Positions 8,545 through 17,969 are shown, numbered from the stretch's first letter. The stretch is DNA of 64,000 nucleotides from Methanoculleus oceani (GCF_023702065.1 NZ_QFDM01000003.1:62001-126000), one strand, 5' to 3'. Program-made: numbers and translations. The notes: generated by a model from the letters alone, not told the origin.

Positions 8545-9669
8545 CTATTTCCATAAGCATAAAAACGCCTCCTCAGGGGGCTCCGCACCATCTCCATGCC
8601 TCCGCAGAAACTGCCTGACGTTCGCCGACTCGACCCATCCCCGGTCGAGCTCGGTGATGATCTCGTCAATCCGGCGTGACTGCTCGAGGATCTTCCCGGC
8701 AAACGGGTCGTCAAGCATCTCCGCATACCCGACGATCACCTGCAGCGGGTTCCGGATATGGTCCCCGAGAATGGCAAACTGCTCGATGTTTCTCCCGAGC
8801 TGCGCGTATGTCTCCTGTTTCATCTGATCGGTGTGGATCCGCCAGGTGATATCCATAACAATCAGCATGATACAGAGCGGCTGCCCGGCATCGTTCTGCA
8901 CGACGCTGCCCGAGACCTGGATATGAAACGGAGACCCGTTGTTTCGCAGCCCGATCGTCTCCTGCACGATCGCAGGGTTGTCGAGGAGATGGGCCGTAAC
9001 CTTCTCCCCGACGGTGGGGTCCGCAAAGAATGCCTCCAGGTTTCGCCCCGTGATTGCACCCCCCTCTCCGTACCCGAACATCGAGGCAAAACTCCGGTTG
9101 GCATACATGACGGCCCCGGTGAGATCGGCGATGAGGATGCCGTTTGTCGACGATTCGAGAGCACTCTCCTTTATCTTCAGATCCCGCTCGGTGCGAATCC
9201 GGTCGGTAATGTCCCGTGCAATCGCTACGATATACTGCTCGCCGCCGAAGGTGACCGACCGGACGGTGATCTCCATCGGGATCTCCGATCCGGCCCTTGA
9301 TACGAGCGACGCGGTGCAGGTCTGCCGGGATTCGGAGGGGAGATCGTCGTTTTTCCGGACGAAATCGACAAACCAGGCCCTCTGCTGCGGGGAGATCAGG
9401 TCGGCAAATGATGTTGCAAGCAGCTCCTTCTTCGAGTAGCCCAGGTACGCCCTCACGGCCGCGTTGACGTCCGCAAGCATCCCGGTCTTTGCACGGATGA
9501 GAAAGATCGCATCGTAGGTCTGATCAAGCAGCGCCCGGAACCGCTCGAGTTCCGCAAGCCGGCTCTGCAGTTCCGGGTAGTAACTCTTGTGCAGGGACGT
9601 CTCCCCAAGACCGATGATCTTCTCCCGGAGCGTATCCCGGCCGTTGGGAGGTTCAGAGTGCATGCTCAT
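8545..9669 (-). CDS. PAS-domain sensor protein lacking an ATPase domain
   Basis: A 374-residue cytoplasmic sensor with two PAS domains (about 46-165 and 166-290), each ending in a PAC-like ARDITDR or MDITWR segment. A HisKA-like helix follows with DHIRNPLQVIVGYAEML near 305-325, whose histidine sits in the H-box position. The protein stops about 50 residues later, so it has no HATPase domain and cannot phosphorylate itself. Its start overlaps the end of the ErcA-like gene by 17 bases, so the two are co-transcribed and probably functionally linked. Confidence 0.85.
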   Translation of the reverse strand: MSMHSEPPNGRDTLREKIIGLGETSLHKSYYPELQSRLAELERFRALLDQTYDAIFLIRAKTGMLADVNAAVRAYLGYSKKELLATSFADLISPQQRAWFVDFVRKNDDLPSESRQTCTASLVSRAGSEIPMEITVRSVTFGGEQYIVAIARDITDRIRTERDLKIKESALESSTNGILIADLTGAVMYANRSFASMFGYGEGGAITGRNLEAFFADPTVGEKVTAHLLDNPAIVQETIGLRNNGSPFHIQVSGSVVQNDAGQPLCIMLIVMDITWRIHTDQMKQETYAQLGRNIEQFAILGDHIRNPLQVIVGYAEMLDDPFAGKILEQSRRIDEIITELDRGWVESANVRQFLRRHGDGAEPPEEAFLCLWK

Positions 9670-10801
9670 AGATCCGTTCGATATCTTCGCAGGCGAGGTT
9701 GCGCGGGTTCGTTACCATGCAGGGGTCGGCGTACGCCCCATGGGCAAGGGCGGGGATCGCATCCTCCCGGACGCCGATTTCGGCGAGGGTCTCGGTAATG
9801 CCAAGCGTTTTCCTGAACGCCGCCACCCCCTCCGCCGGGGGTGTTCGTTCGTCCGGTCCATTCCCGAGGATCGCTCCTATCCGGTCGTACCGGTCCGCCG
9901 CCGCCTCGTAGTTGGCCGCGATCACGTGCTCGAGGAGCAGCGCGTTGCACCGCCCGTGCGCAAGGTCGTAGGCCCCTCCGAGACTGTGCGCCATCGCATG
10001 CACGGCCCCGAGGCTTGCGTTGGAGAACGCGAGTCCTGCGTGAAGGCTGGCAAGGAGGGTCGAGAACCGCAGGTTCAGGTCTTCCGGCTCTTCCAGGGCC
10101 GCAGGCAGTGCGCTTCTGACGAGCCGTATCGCCTCGAGGGCATGCACGTCGGTCATCGGGGAACTGGCGTTCGAGACGTAGGCCTCGATCGCGTGGCTCA
10201 AGGTGTCCATGCCGGTATCTACGGTCAGGTCCCGGGGCATCGTCGTCAGCGGTTCGGGATCGAGCAGAGAGATGTCGGGAACGAGTGCTTTACTGACGAT
10301 GGCGATTTTTCGTTTTCTCTCCTCGTCCGTGATGATGGCGAACTGGGAGACATCGGCGGAACTCCCGGCGGTCGTCGGGATGCAGATGAGAGGCGGCGCA
10401 GGCACCGGCACCCGGTCGACGCCCTCGAACGCGAGGATATCCTGCATGTTGGAGCTTGCTATCCCGATTCCCTTGGCGCAGTCCATCGGGCTTCCTCCAC
10501 CGACGGCGACGATGCCGGTGCATTCTTCGGACAGGTAAACCTCCTTACCCGACATCACCTGCCGGGAACGGGGATTTACAGAGATAGAGTCGAAAACGGT
10601 GAACGATATTCCTGCTTCAGTCAGGCTCTCCCCTACGGCCTCGGCCCAGCCTGCGGCCCGGACACCCGGGTCGGTGACGAGGAGTACCTGCTTCATCCCT
10701 AAATTGCGTGCATACCTGCCTGCAAGCTGCAGTGCCCCGTGCCCGCAGACAAACTCGGGAGCTACGAATTTTCTCAGGTCAAGCTGGCTTCTCTGGATCA
10801 T
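9653..10801 (-). CDS. ercA: iron-containing alcohol dehydrogenase, ErcA-like
   Basis: Group III iron-containing dehydrogenase of 382 residues. It has the nucleotide motif GGGSPMDCAKG, PTTAGSSAD, and the metal-binding run D(T)LSHAIEAYVS, MAHSLGG and LAHGRCNALLL. The length and the genetic link to a PAS sensor match ErcA, a dehydrogenase-like protein with a regulatory role reported in Pseudomonas ethanol oxidation. Whether it is an enzyme or regulator here is inferred. A TATA-like ATATATA near 10868 probably drives this two-gene operon. Confidence 0.8.
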   Translation of the reverse strand: MIQRSQLDLRKFVAPEFVCGHGALQLAGRYARNLGMKQVLLVTDPGVRAAGWAEAVGESLTEAGISFTVFDSISVNPRSRQVMSGKEVYLSEECTGIVAVGGGSPMDCAKGIGIASSNMQDILAFEGVDRVPVPAPPLICIPTTAGSSADVSQFAIITDEERKRKIAIVSKALVPDISLLDPEPLTTMPRDLTVDTGMDTLSHAIEAYVSNASSPMTDVHALEAIRLVRSALPAALEEPEDLNLRFSTLLASLHAGLAFSNASLGAVHAMAHSLGGAYDLAHGRCNALLLEHVIAANYEAAADRYDRIGAILGNGPDERTPPAEGVAAFRKTLGITETLAEIGVREDAIPALAHGAYADPCMVTNPRNLACEDIERIYEHAL

Positions 10802-11133
10802 GATTCAACCCGACGGTATTCTGGCGATTGAAGCGCGGCTCTACTCAACTATACGGAGCCGAATCCATATATACCTGGCGAACCGTCACAATTGACTAAT
10901 ATACATTCTGGTATTACATCCGGCGAATTCACGCCGTTAACTAAATTCTGCACAAAAAATGGACATGTCGCGTGGAAATCCCTGCGTCATCCCTGCCGTT
11001 ACCGCATCATACTTCCCGCCCCTCCGTGCCGGATCGCATGCAGGACAGTTTCATCGTCGGCGTTGCCGTCTCAGGCAGACCTGAAGGGAACCGGGACGGT
11101 TTTTGAACCGTCCGAAAAAATGAGTGATTGGTG
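10802..11133. other. intergenic region with promoter and terminator signals
   Basis: About 330 bases. The left part is AT-rich and contains CCATATATACC at about 10864-10874, a likely promoter for the ercA-PAS operon on the minus strand. The right part contains an inverted repeat and T-run following the transglutaminase gene. No coding sequence is convincing. Confidence 0.5.
11094..11120 (-). terminator. inverted repeat with T-run after the transglutaminase gene
   Basis: The arms GGACGGTT (11094-11101) and AACCGTCC (11106-11113) pair perfectly round a four-base loop. On the minus strand a six-T run (11115-11120) comes first, 14 bases after the stop codon. In archaea the T-run alone can end transcription. 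Confidence 0.5.
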
Positions 11134-12648
11134 TCAGTCGACGGCCGCAAGGCTGATACTGAAGAACTCCGAGGTGAAGAGATCCATATCGTCCTCTGCC
11201 GTATCGGAAACGATTGCCGGGGTCTGTCTGACCGCCCTGAAGACGACGGCATCGTCGGGGATGGCCGGGTCCATCGGGGCGTCGACGTTCTTCTGGATCA
11301 CGAGGCGTGTGGGATCGAGGTTCGCGGCGTAGTAGTCCTTGAATGCCGTCCGCTTCTCCTCAGGGATGGTGACCCAGTCGGCCATCTCGGCGACCGTTAC
11401 GTCGTTCGGGACCCAGCCGTAGCCGGGCAGGTAGTACTCCGCCCAGAAGTGGGTGCCGGGCGTCTCGGAAAGAAGCATCTGGTAGCCCCCGATGGCCCGG
11501 GCGGGAATCCCGAGCGACCGGCAGAATGCGGCAAAGAGCATGCTCTGGGTGCCGCAGTCGCCGTGACCGGTCTCGAACATGTAGGTGGACTCGGCGACCT
11601 TCGGGTCCCGGGTATCGAGCGAACCGTGCGGGACGTGGCTGTAGGGGTAGGTCTTGATGATGTGGTAGTAGATCATCTGTGCCCGGAGGTGCGGGTTCGT
11701 CTCGTTCCCGACGATCTCGAGCGCCTTCTCCCGGATCGCATCCGTTACTTCGATGTTCCTCTCCGATGCCGTGTAGAGCAGGTACTCGGGATCGCTCGTG
11801 TCGTACTCCCCGACCTTTGCCGGGTCGATATCCTCAAAGATCTGCTCGTAGGAGGTGAACCCGATATCCGCCGAGATGACCAGGTTCCCGTTGACCGCCC
11901 CGGCCGGGACCTCGTAGTAGACATAGCCGATAGCGCCGGTGGTGACCGGGCCGGCGACGATGAACTCGGGGCACGAGAGGTTCGTGACGGTGACGTTCCT
12001 CTGCGATTCCGTCTCGACCGGAAGCGGGAGCCAGATCTTCAAGACTCCCGACGAGGGAAGCGCCTCGAACGGGATCTCGAGCCGCTCGACGCCCTCGTAG
12101 CGCACCGGGTTCACGTACGGCCCGGTCTCTCCGGACCGGTTCTCCGACCAGGCATACCGGGCGATGTAGTCGAAGTCGAGCGTCGTCGCGGTCACCTTCC
12201 GCATCTCGTCGAAGTGGGCGTAGAGGTAGTCGCTGGAGACGTCGTAGAAGTAGAGCGTCTCGTTCTCCGAGACGATCTTCTGGGCGCGGTTCTCCAGCCA
12301 GTCAGTTATGTCCTCGTCGGTGATGCCGGGGACCTTCTCCCGCAGCGCCGCCTCTGCGGCCGCAGCGTCGAGGGGATACTCCATGTATGTCCTGTTCGCC
12401 CGGAACATAGCGTTCCTCGCGGCCTTAGCCTTATCCGGATCGCCGACGTCCGTGTAGAGGGCGAAGGCTTCCGCAAAGCGTTCTTCGGCGATGCGGTAGT
12501 TGGCGTTCGCGTACTCGGCCAGTCCCCGGGCATAGGCCTCGTCGGCCGGCGAGGGGATCTTTTCTTCTGTTGCGGCGGTGCATCCGGCCGCAAAGACAAG
12601 GAGGAGGGCGGATACAGCCAGGAGAGCGATGATCGCACGGTATCTCAT
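11134..12648 (-). CDS. transglutaminase-like lipoprotein
   Basis: A 504-residue exported protein. The N-terminus has a lipoprotein signal (LLLVFAAGC, lipobox cysteine near 23). A helical, TPR-like stretch (AEYANANYRIAEERFAEAF) follows. The transglutaminase core lies at about 380-450, with catalytic Cys in GHGDCGTQSM, His in GTHFWAEYYL and Asp in GWVPNDVT. Family members cleave or crosslink amide bonds; the substrate is unknown. The start at 12648 is chosen because it begins the signal peptide. Confidence 0.88.
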   Translation of the reverse strand: MRYRAIIALLAVSALLLVFAAGCTAATEEKIPSPADEAYARGLAEYANANYRIAEERFAEAFALYTDVGDPDKAKAARNAMFRANRTYMEYPLDAAAAEAALREKVPGITDEDITDWLENRAQKIVSENETLYFYDVSSDYLYAHFDEMRKVTATTLDFDYIARYAWSENRSGETGPYVNPVRYEGVERLEIPFEALPSSGVLKIWLPLPVETESQRNVTVTNLSCPEFIVAGPVTTGAIGYVYYEVPAGAVNGNLVISADIGFTSYEQIFEDIDPAKVGEYDTSDPEYLLYTASERNIEVTDAIREKALEIVGNETNPHLRAQMIYYHIIKTYPYSHVPHGSLDTRDPKVAESTYMFETGHGDCGTQSMLFAAFCRSLGIPARAIGGYQMLLSETPGTHFWAEYYLPGYGWVPNDVTVAEMADWVTIPEEKRTAFKDYYAANLDPTRLVIQKNVDAPMDPAIPDDAVVFRAVRQTPAIVSDTAEDDMDLFTSEFFSISLAAVD

Positions 12649-12856
12649 AATAGAGAGAACATGCGGAACAGTGAAAAATCTTTTTGTTTTGAGGGGTCTT
12701 TCTCCGGCGAGTATCAGGGATTTACACTCTTTTTGCAGGGAATATCCCCGGCATTCGTCGGTTGCGGCCCGTGCATCCGGGAACCGCGGAGGCCGGCAGG
12801 GCCGTCCGGCCCTTCTACATCTGCGGCGGGGCTTCGGGCACACCTGGTGCCGCTGA

Positions 12857-14641
12857 TTACCCCTCTCGGGCCTTTTTGAGCGTGAACCGGAACGCCGCCC
12901 CCGCATCCGTGGCGCCGGGTACCCGGTCTTCGACCCAGATCCGGCCGCCATAGCGCGTAACAAGCATACGTACGATGTAAAGGCCGAGACCCTTGCCGCT
13001 CTTCGAACTCTTCCCCTTCCGGAACCGGGAGAAGAGAATGGCCTTTGTCGCGTCGGGTATTCCCGGGCCCGTGTCTTCGATCGAGACCAGCACCTCGCCG
13101 TCTCGCTCCTCGACCCGGATCTCGATCGTGACGTCGGGCTCCCCGAACTTGATGCTGTTGCCGACGAGGTTGGTGAAGACTTCGGGGAGGAGGTCGTCGG
13201 CGAGGACTGCAACCGATCTCCCGGCGTACCTGATATCGGTCTCCGGGTGCTGCCGGATCTCGGCCCGGATCGCCGCGTCGAGGTCGACGGGTTTCAGCGG
13301 GGGGGTCGGCGGGCGGAGACGCCGGATCGTGGAGACGTTCTGGATGATCTCGATGCTCTGGCTGACGGCCGACCGGATCTTCTGCATCATATCCCGGTTC
13401 TTCCCTTCGAGGTCTTCACCGAGGATGTCGCTGTAACCGAGCGCTATGGTGTTGGCGTTGTTGATGTCGTGGACCATGATGTCGAGATACAGGTTCGCCT
13501 CTTCGTTCGCCGCCAGGATAGCCTCTTCCGCCTGTTTGCGTCCGGTGATGTCCGTGAACGTGACCACCGCCATGAACGGGTTGCCGCCCGCGTCGCGGAC
13601 CAGGGTGCCGCCGTAGTTGAATACACGCTGCCGCTCGGCCCCGATGCGCCGGGTACGCACCTCCACATCCTGGACCTGCTCCCCGCGCAGGATGCGGGAC
13701 AGGGGCCACTCCTCCACCGGAAGGACGGTCCCGTCCATCGTTGCAAGTTCGAAGATATCGCCGAGCTCGCTCACGTTCGCGGGGACCGTCTCAAGGCCCA
13801 GCAGTCCGAAGATCTCGGCGGCGGCACGGTTCCAGTGGAGCGGGTTGCCTTCGAGGTCGAAGACACCCAGCCCTTCGTTCAGGTTCTCGACGATCGTGCG
13901 GAGCTGGGCCTCGCTGCTCCGGAGCGCCCCCTCCGCCCGGATCCGGTCGGTGATGTCCTTCCCCGACCCGATGACCCCGGTGATGCGGCCGCCGTTGTCC
14001 CTCAGGATGGCCTCTTTCCAGATGAGCGTGCGCTCATCGCCGTCCTTCGTCACGATGACGTTCTCGTCCATATCGGGTATCGTGGAGACCCCGGATACCG
14101 CGTGTAAGAATTCCCGCCGGGCATCCTCCCTGTTGCGCTCCGGGATCGCTACGTCGAACCAGTTCTTCCCGACGAGTTCGTCCTCCCGGTACCCCAGAAG
14201 CTCGCAGCCGCGGCGGTTGATGAGGGCGACGGTCTGGTCCGCGTTGATGACGACGAGCAGGACGGCAGCCACGTCCAGGTAGCCCTGCGCCCGGTCACGT
14301 TCTTTCTCGGTGTCCTTCTGCTGCCTCTTCAGCCGCTCGGAGAGCCAGGCGATGACGAAGGCGACCACGACGAACATCAACGCACGCCCGTAGTCGTTGA
14401 AGGTCCCGACGTCGATCCTGAGGAGGAAGTGGCTGATCAGGACCAGCCCGCCGAGGAAGAACGCCACGCTGATGCCCCTTCTCCCCCACCAGAGCGCGGC
14501 GAGGATGATGGGTATGTAGAAGAAGTGGGAGAAGACCGCCCCTACGGAGAGGACTGCATGAAAGTAGTAGGTCAGGAAGACTGATATCCCGAGCAGGATG
14601 CCGATGATGAGTATACGGGTGGTCTCGGTCAGTGGTGCCAC
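12857..14641 (-). CDS. membrane PAS-domain sensor histidine kinase
   Basis: A 594-residue kinase. Four to five hydrophobic segments occupy residues 8-100. Two PAS/PAC domains follow (about 115-240 and 245-375, both closing with DITDR/DITGR). The H-box is VHDINNANTIALGYSDIL with the phospho-accepting histidine. The HATPase has N-box NLVGNSIKFG, D-box DTGPGI and G-box GKGLGLYIV. No response regulator is adjacent. The start is GTG with GGAGG about ten bases upstream. The N-terminal membrane domain may sense an envelope or small-molecule signal. Confidence 0.92.
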   Translation of the reverse strand: MAPLTETTRILIIGILLGISVFLTYYFHAVLSVGAVFSHFFYIPIILAALWWGRRGISVAFFLGGLVLISHFLLRIDVGTFNDYGRALMFVVVAFVIAWLSERLKRQQKDTEKERDRAQGYLDVAAVLLVVINADQTVALINRRGCELLGYREDELVGKNWFDVAIPERNREDARREFLHAVSGVSTIPDMDENVIVTKDGDERTLIWKEAILRDNGGRITGVIGSGKDITDRIRAEGALRSSEAQLRTIVENLNEGLGVFDLEGNPLHWNRAAAEIFGLLGLETVPANVSELGDIFELATMDGTVLPVEEWPLSRILRGEQVQDVEVRTRRIGAERQRVFNYGGTLVRDAGGNPFMAVVTFTDITGRKQAEEAILAANEEANLYLDIMVHDINNANTIALGYSDILGEDLEGKNRDMMQKIRSAVSQSIEIIQNVSTIRRLRPPTPPLKPVDLDAAIRAEIRQHPETDIRYAGRSVAVLADDLLPEVFTNLVGNSIKFGEPDVTIEIRVEERDGEVLVSIEDTGPGIPDATKAILFSRFRKGKSSKSGKGLGLYIVRMLVTRYGGRIWVEDRVPGATDAGAAFRFTLKKAREG

Positions 14642-14997
14642 AATAGGACCCTCCCCATGCAGGCCTTATTTTTATATTTTCCATGCAATAAATGTCACCG
14701 GAAGATGTTCCGGGCTGCTGTTTCCCGGGATGGTTGTCTGTTTGCGGACACCTGCTCATCGCCCCCGGCCTCCCCGGACCTGCCGTCAGGCACCACCGTG
14801 TGGATAACGGTATACGGGGAGATCGTGCGTGAGCGCGTTCCCGCCGGGACCACCCGGAAGCAGCGCAAAACTGCGTGAATAAATCAGGAGATTCCGAATT
14901 TCTCCTGGAAATAACGTTTGATCTTGAATTTCAGCCGTTATAATAGAGTAAGATATATACGTCAGAAGACAATTTATTAATTAAAGCGGAGGCTTTT
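14642..14997. other. divergent promoter region between kinase and PEGA protein genes
   Basis: About 355 bases. On the minus strand an AAATATAAAAATA box at about 14664-14678 is suitable for the kinase gene. On the plus side an AT-rich run from 14930 carries the PEGA gene promoter. The middle holds no recognised gene. Confidence 0.5.
14952..14959 (+). promoter_or_regulatory. TATA box of the PEGA-protein gene
   Basis: GATATATA about 40 bases before the ATG, followed by a GGAGG ribosome site at 14988-14992. Confidence 0.55.
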
Positions 14998-15687
14998 ATG
15001 CAGAGCGTTGTACGCAATATTCTGGTATTTTCTCTTGTTGCCTGTTGTCTTATCGTCCTTCCTTCGAGTGCTCAGCCACCCCTGGGCGGAGACAACGGAT
15101 GGTATGCAGTCAACTGTAACGTGGATGGAGCACAGGTATACTTCGACAACGAGTATAAGGGAGAGATCGAGGCCGGCGTGCTGTACGTCCCGGTCTACAC
15201 CACCGGAACGCCTTACCAGTCGTTCCGCGTCGAGAAAGACGGGTACACCACCTACTACGGGGACGTAACCTCCGTTCCCGGCAAGGGAGAGGTGTTCGAT
15301 CTCTACGCGACCATCAACCCGGTCCAGCCCACCCAGGCACCGCTGATCGGGGGAGACATCGGCTGGTATACCGTCCACTGCAACGTTGACGGCGCAACCG
15401 TCCAGTTCGACAACGAGGTCAAAGGGGTCACCAGCCAGGGAGTCCTCTCCGTGCAGGTCTACACGACCGGAACACCCTACCAGACCTACACCGTGACGAA
15501 GGAAGGCTACCAGACCTACACGGGCTCTATCGACCGGTACCCCGCCAAGGGTGAGACGGTCGACCTCTACGTGACGCTGAACCCCGTGCCGGTTCCCACG
15601 CAGCAGGCGCCCCTCTCTCCGGCCCTGGCCGGCGGTGCCCTGCTGATTGTCGGGCTGCTGCTGGTTGCGGGGAGAAAGCAGAACTAA
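14998..15687 (+). CDS. surface protein with two PEGA-like repeats
   Basis: A 229-residue secreted or anchored protein. A signal peptide covers about residues 1-25. Two repeats follow (about 30-108 and 115-200), each beginning GWY.V.CNVDGA, containing VYTTGTPYQ and ending GE..DLY.T.NPV. These resemble PEGA domains of archaeal surface proteins. A proline/glutamine linker leads to a C-terminal hydrophobic segment (ALLIVGLLLVAG) with a basic tail, typical of membrane anchoring. It probably forms part of the cell envelope. The promoter and ribosome site are clear. Confidence 0.85.
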   Translation: MQSVVRNILVFSLVACCLIVLPSSAQPPLGGDNGWYAVNCNVDGAQVYFDNEYKGEIEAGVLYVPVYTTGTPYQSFRVEKDGYTTYYGDVTSVPGKGEVFDLYATINPVQPTQAPLIGGDIGWYTVHCNVDGATVQFDNEVKGVTSQGVLSVQVYTTGTPYQTYTVTKEGYQTYTGSIDRYPAKGETVDLYVTLNPVPVPTQQAPLSPALAGGALLIVGLLLVAGRKQN

Positions 15688-15759
15688 CCCCCTTATTCTT
15701 TTTCGTGAATCCTGTCCGGCAGCAGCGGTCTTACCCTCGCAAGCTCCAGTTCTAATGAA

Positions 15760-15807
15760 CCGTTGGAACGTCGCAGTTCGAAAACGCTTCGCGTTTTCTC
15801 AAGCTCC
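15760..15807 (+). repeat. 48-base palindromic direct repeat, copy 1
   Basis: Identical to the segment at 15847-15894. It contains the hairpin GAAAACGC-TTC-GCGTTTTC flanked by GTCGCAG and TCAAGCTCC. It lies downstream of the PEGA gene. Related palindromes occur at 44893-44991 and about 53340-53410. Confidence 0.85.
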
Positions 15808-15846
15808 CTGCCGTTCCGGCAGTCGCACCCTTCGGCCCGTCGCATT

Positions 15847-15894
15847 CCGTTGGAACGTCGCAGTTCGAAAACGCTTCGCGTTTTCTCAAGCTCC
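15847..15894 (+). repeat. 48-base palindromic direct repeat, copy 2
   Basis: Exact second copy of the 15760-15807 repeat, 87 bases on. It overlaps the 3' end of the small membrane protein gene, whose stop codon (minus strand) lies inside it. Confidence 0.85.
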
Positions 15895-16068
15895 GGCCCT
15901 TCGGCCCGTCGCTCCTGCAACAACAATGAGATTACCGGCCGCCCCGCCGCCGAGAATGGGGATGAGCAGACCGAAATAACCCGTTCCCGCAAGCACGATC
16001 CCCGTGGCGATGATGACTCCCGCCCAGATGATCGCCGTTCCGAGGATTGCTGCATTCCATGCCTTCAT
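15886..16068 (-). CDS. small two-helix membrane protein
   Basis: A 60-residue protein with two hydrophobic helices (about 5-29 and 33-52) joined by a GTGYFG turn. GAAGGGA about five bases before ATG 16068 supports the start. The last codons and the stop lie in the palindromic repeat, so the C-terminus has probably been changed by repeat insertion. The family is not recognised. Confidence 0.6.
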   Translation of the reverse strand: MKAWNAAILGTAIIWAGVIIATGIVLAGTGYFGLLIPILGGGAAGNLIVVAGATGRRAGA

Positions 16069-16478
16069 CGTTATCCCTTCGTGGAGAGGACGGACGTCCA
16101 TAATAACCTTCCCGGAATGCGGGCGCACCCGCGGATTGGCGGAAGACCGCCCGGACTTCTGCCTCGCCGTACCTGATTTCACCGTCGGGGATCCGCATAC
16201 CGGACCGCGCACGGCTGCCGGGCGAGGCCGGTTCCCCGGAGGGCGAGGAACCTGCGCGAGAGAGAGGCCGTGGCCGGTGTTCCTGCCGACACCCGGCGGA
16301 ACAGTCCGTCCTTCTCCCGCGGCAGAACACCCTGTCGGTCGTCCTCACAGCAAAGCATTCTGCCGCCGTTATCCTGCCAGAGCAGATGGCAAATTCTTTC
16401 CCTTCCGGAGGAGGACAACTGCTGGATGAACAGGCAGAACCGGCATTCAGGCTCACGGCGAGCAGCGCGGGTGGACTC

Positions 16479-17396
16479 ATGAAACGTTATCGGTTCAAGA
16501 AGATCGATGCCTTTGCAGCCGCCGGATCGTCAGGGAATCCCGCGGGATACGTCCGCCTCTCTCCCGGGGAGGAGATCCCCGACGCCGATATGCAGCGGAT
16601 CGCCCGCGAACTGAAGGGTTTCGTCTCGGAAGTCGGCTTTCTCCGCGAGGGCACGCCGGGCGAGTGCGACCTCTCGATACGCTACTTCTCCTGCGAGCGG
16701 GAGGTCGACTTCTGCGGCCACGCGACGATAGCCGTCATGGACGACGTGGTGCGAAACGACGACCGGTTCCGTGACCGGGAGAGCCTGCTCCTCCGGACGA
16801 ACAAAGGTGTTGTCACGGTGCTGAACCGGACGGGCGAGGACGGCATGGTGTATATCCGGGCTCCCGAACCGGAGTTCTCCGGCGCACGCCCGGACGCTGC
16901 AGAGACCGCCGCCGCCCTCGGTCTCGGCATCCGGGATATCGATCCCGCGATACCCCCCGGCGTCGTGAACGCCGGCCTCGAAACCCTGCTCGTCCCCCTG
17001 GCCTCGCTCGACGCCTGCATCCGGTGCTCTCCCGACTACATGACGCTCCGTGCGTTCGCCCTCGCCCATTCCGTCGACGTGGTCGTCATCTATACCCGCG
17101 AGACGGCGTTTCCGGAGAACGACCTGCATGCCCGGGTCTTCGCCCCGACGTTCGGGTACCTGGAGGACCCGGCGACCGGCTCGGGGAACGCCGCCCTCGG
17201 AAACTTCCTCGTCCGGGAGAACCTCTGGACCAGCCGGACGCTCGTCATCGAGCAGGGGCCCGACCGGGAGAACCCGAACATCGTCCGCCTGCTCCGCCCC
17301 GAAGATGGGGGGCTCATGTTCGGCGGCCGGGGGCAGGTGCGGATCGACGGGGACTACGTCCTCTCTACAGAAGCTCCCCCGGGACAACCGGAATGA
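16479..17396 (+). CDS. PhzF family isomerase
   Basis: PhzF-like protein of 305 residues, the family's usual length. It has the catalytic glutamate in FVSEVGFL (E51), the conserved DFCGHAT and, in the second half, the EDPATGSGNAALGNFL motif. Members isomerise small hydroxy or amino acids; the methanogen substrate is unknown and a phenazine role is unlikely. The start ATG 16479 follows GGTGG and begins the conserved MKRYRFKKIDAF; an upstream in-frame ATG at 16386 lacks conservation. Confidence 0.9.
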   Translation: MKRYRFKKIDAFAAAGSSGNPAGYVRLSPGEEIPDADMQRIARELKGFVSEVGFLREGTPGECDLSIRYFSCEREVDFCGHATIAVMDDVVRNDDRFRDRESLLLRTNKGVVTVLNRTGEDGMVYIRAPEPEFSGARPDAAETAAALGLGIRDIDPAIPPGVVNAGLETLLVPLASLDACIRCSPDYMTLRAFALAHSVDVVVIYTRETAFPENDLHARVFAPTFGYLEDPATGSGNAALGNFLVRENLWTSRTLVIEQGPDRENPNIVRLLRPEDGGLMFGGRGQVRIDGDYVLSTEAPPGQPE

Positions 17397-17472
17397 CCCT
17401 GCCGCCGACCTGTACACCGTGAGCAGGTTATCGTAGACGGGGCGCTGTCCACCCGGCAACAATGAAAAAAGG

Positions 17473-17712
17473 TTACATTCCCGCCCGGGAGAGGATGGTG
17501 TCGGCCACCTGTCCGGGGCTTGTGAAGGGGAAGTCCTCAGGCTTTAGAAGGGTGCCGGCTTCACCGGCGGTCATCTCCACATCGCCTGCTTTGCACCTGG
17601 TCGCCGCTCCCGCCGGGAATGCGGCAAGGAGCTCTTCGGGCGTCCTGATCGGGAACTTCGCGCCGACGAGGGCGCCGGCAATCTGGGCACGGATCTCTTC
17701 TTTAACGTTCAT
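17473..17712 (-). CDS. MTH865-family small protein
   Basis: A 79-residue protein matching the small methanogen family named after Methanothermobacter MTH865: [32 protein letters not shown], and a C-terminal [17 protein letters not shown]. The family folds as a helical bundle of unknown role. GGAGG lies eight bases before the ATG at 17712. A degraded relative is at 26915-26990. Confidence 0.88.
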   Translation of the reverse strand: MNVKEEIRAQIAGALVGAKFPIRTPEELLAAFPAGAATRCKAGDVEMTAGEAGTLLKPEDFPFTSPGQVADTILSRAGM

Positions 17713-17969
17713 TTCTTTGCCTCCAGCATCTCGGCGATGTCCCCGGCGGCCTTTGCCGTGATCGGCATAACCGAAACGTGCGCCCTTACAGGCCGCTTGC
17801 CTGCTCTGCGTTCTCATCCGGTACGAACGCTCCGGCGCGACGCCGTTCGGGAACGTGTTTCGCCGATCCTCCCGTTGGACGGTTATAATAATATAGATGC
17901 TCGTCATTAAACTATACAAGAATCTCGTGCTACACTCTCATAACCGTAACAGTACGGTATTGATCGACG

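Noticed and set aside
11128-12879. 583-codon open frame opposite the transglutaminase gene
   Set aside because: Composition and lack of motifs mark it as the antisense shadow of a real gene.
12649-13212. N-terminal extension of the transglutaminase reading frame to 13212
   Set aside because: The extension overlaps the histidine kinase gene on the same strand and the signal peptide starts at 12648.
15760-15894. Two identical 48-base repeats considered as a minimal CRISPR array
   Set aside because: Only two copies, strongly palindromic, and the intervening DNA is itself related repeat sequence; no cas genes lie near.
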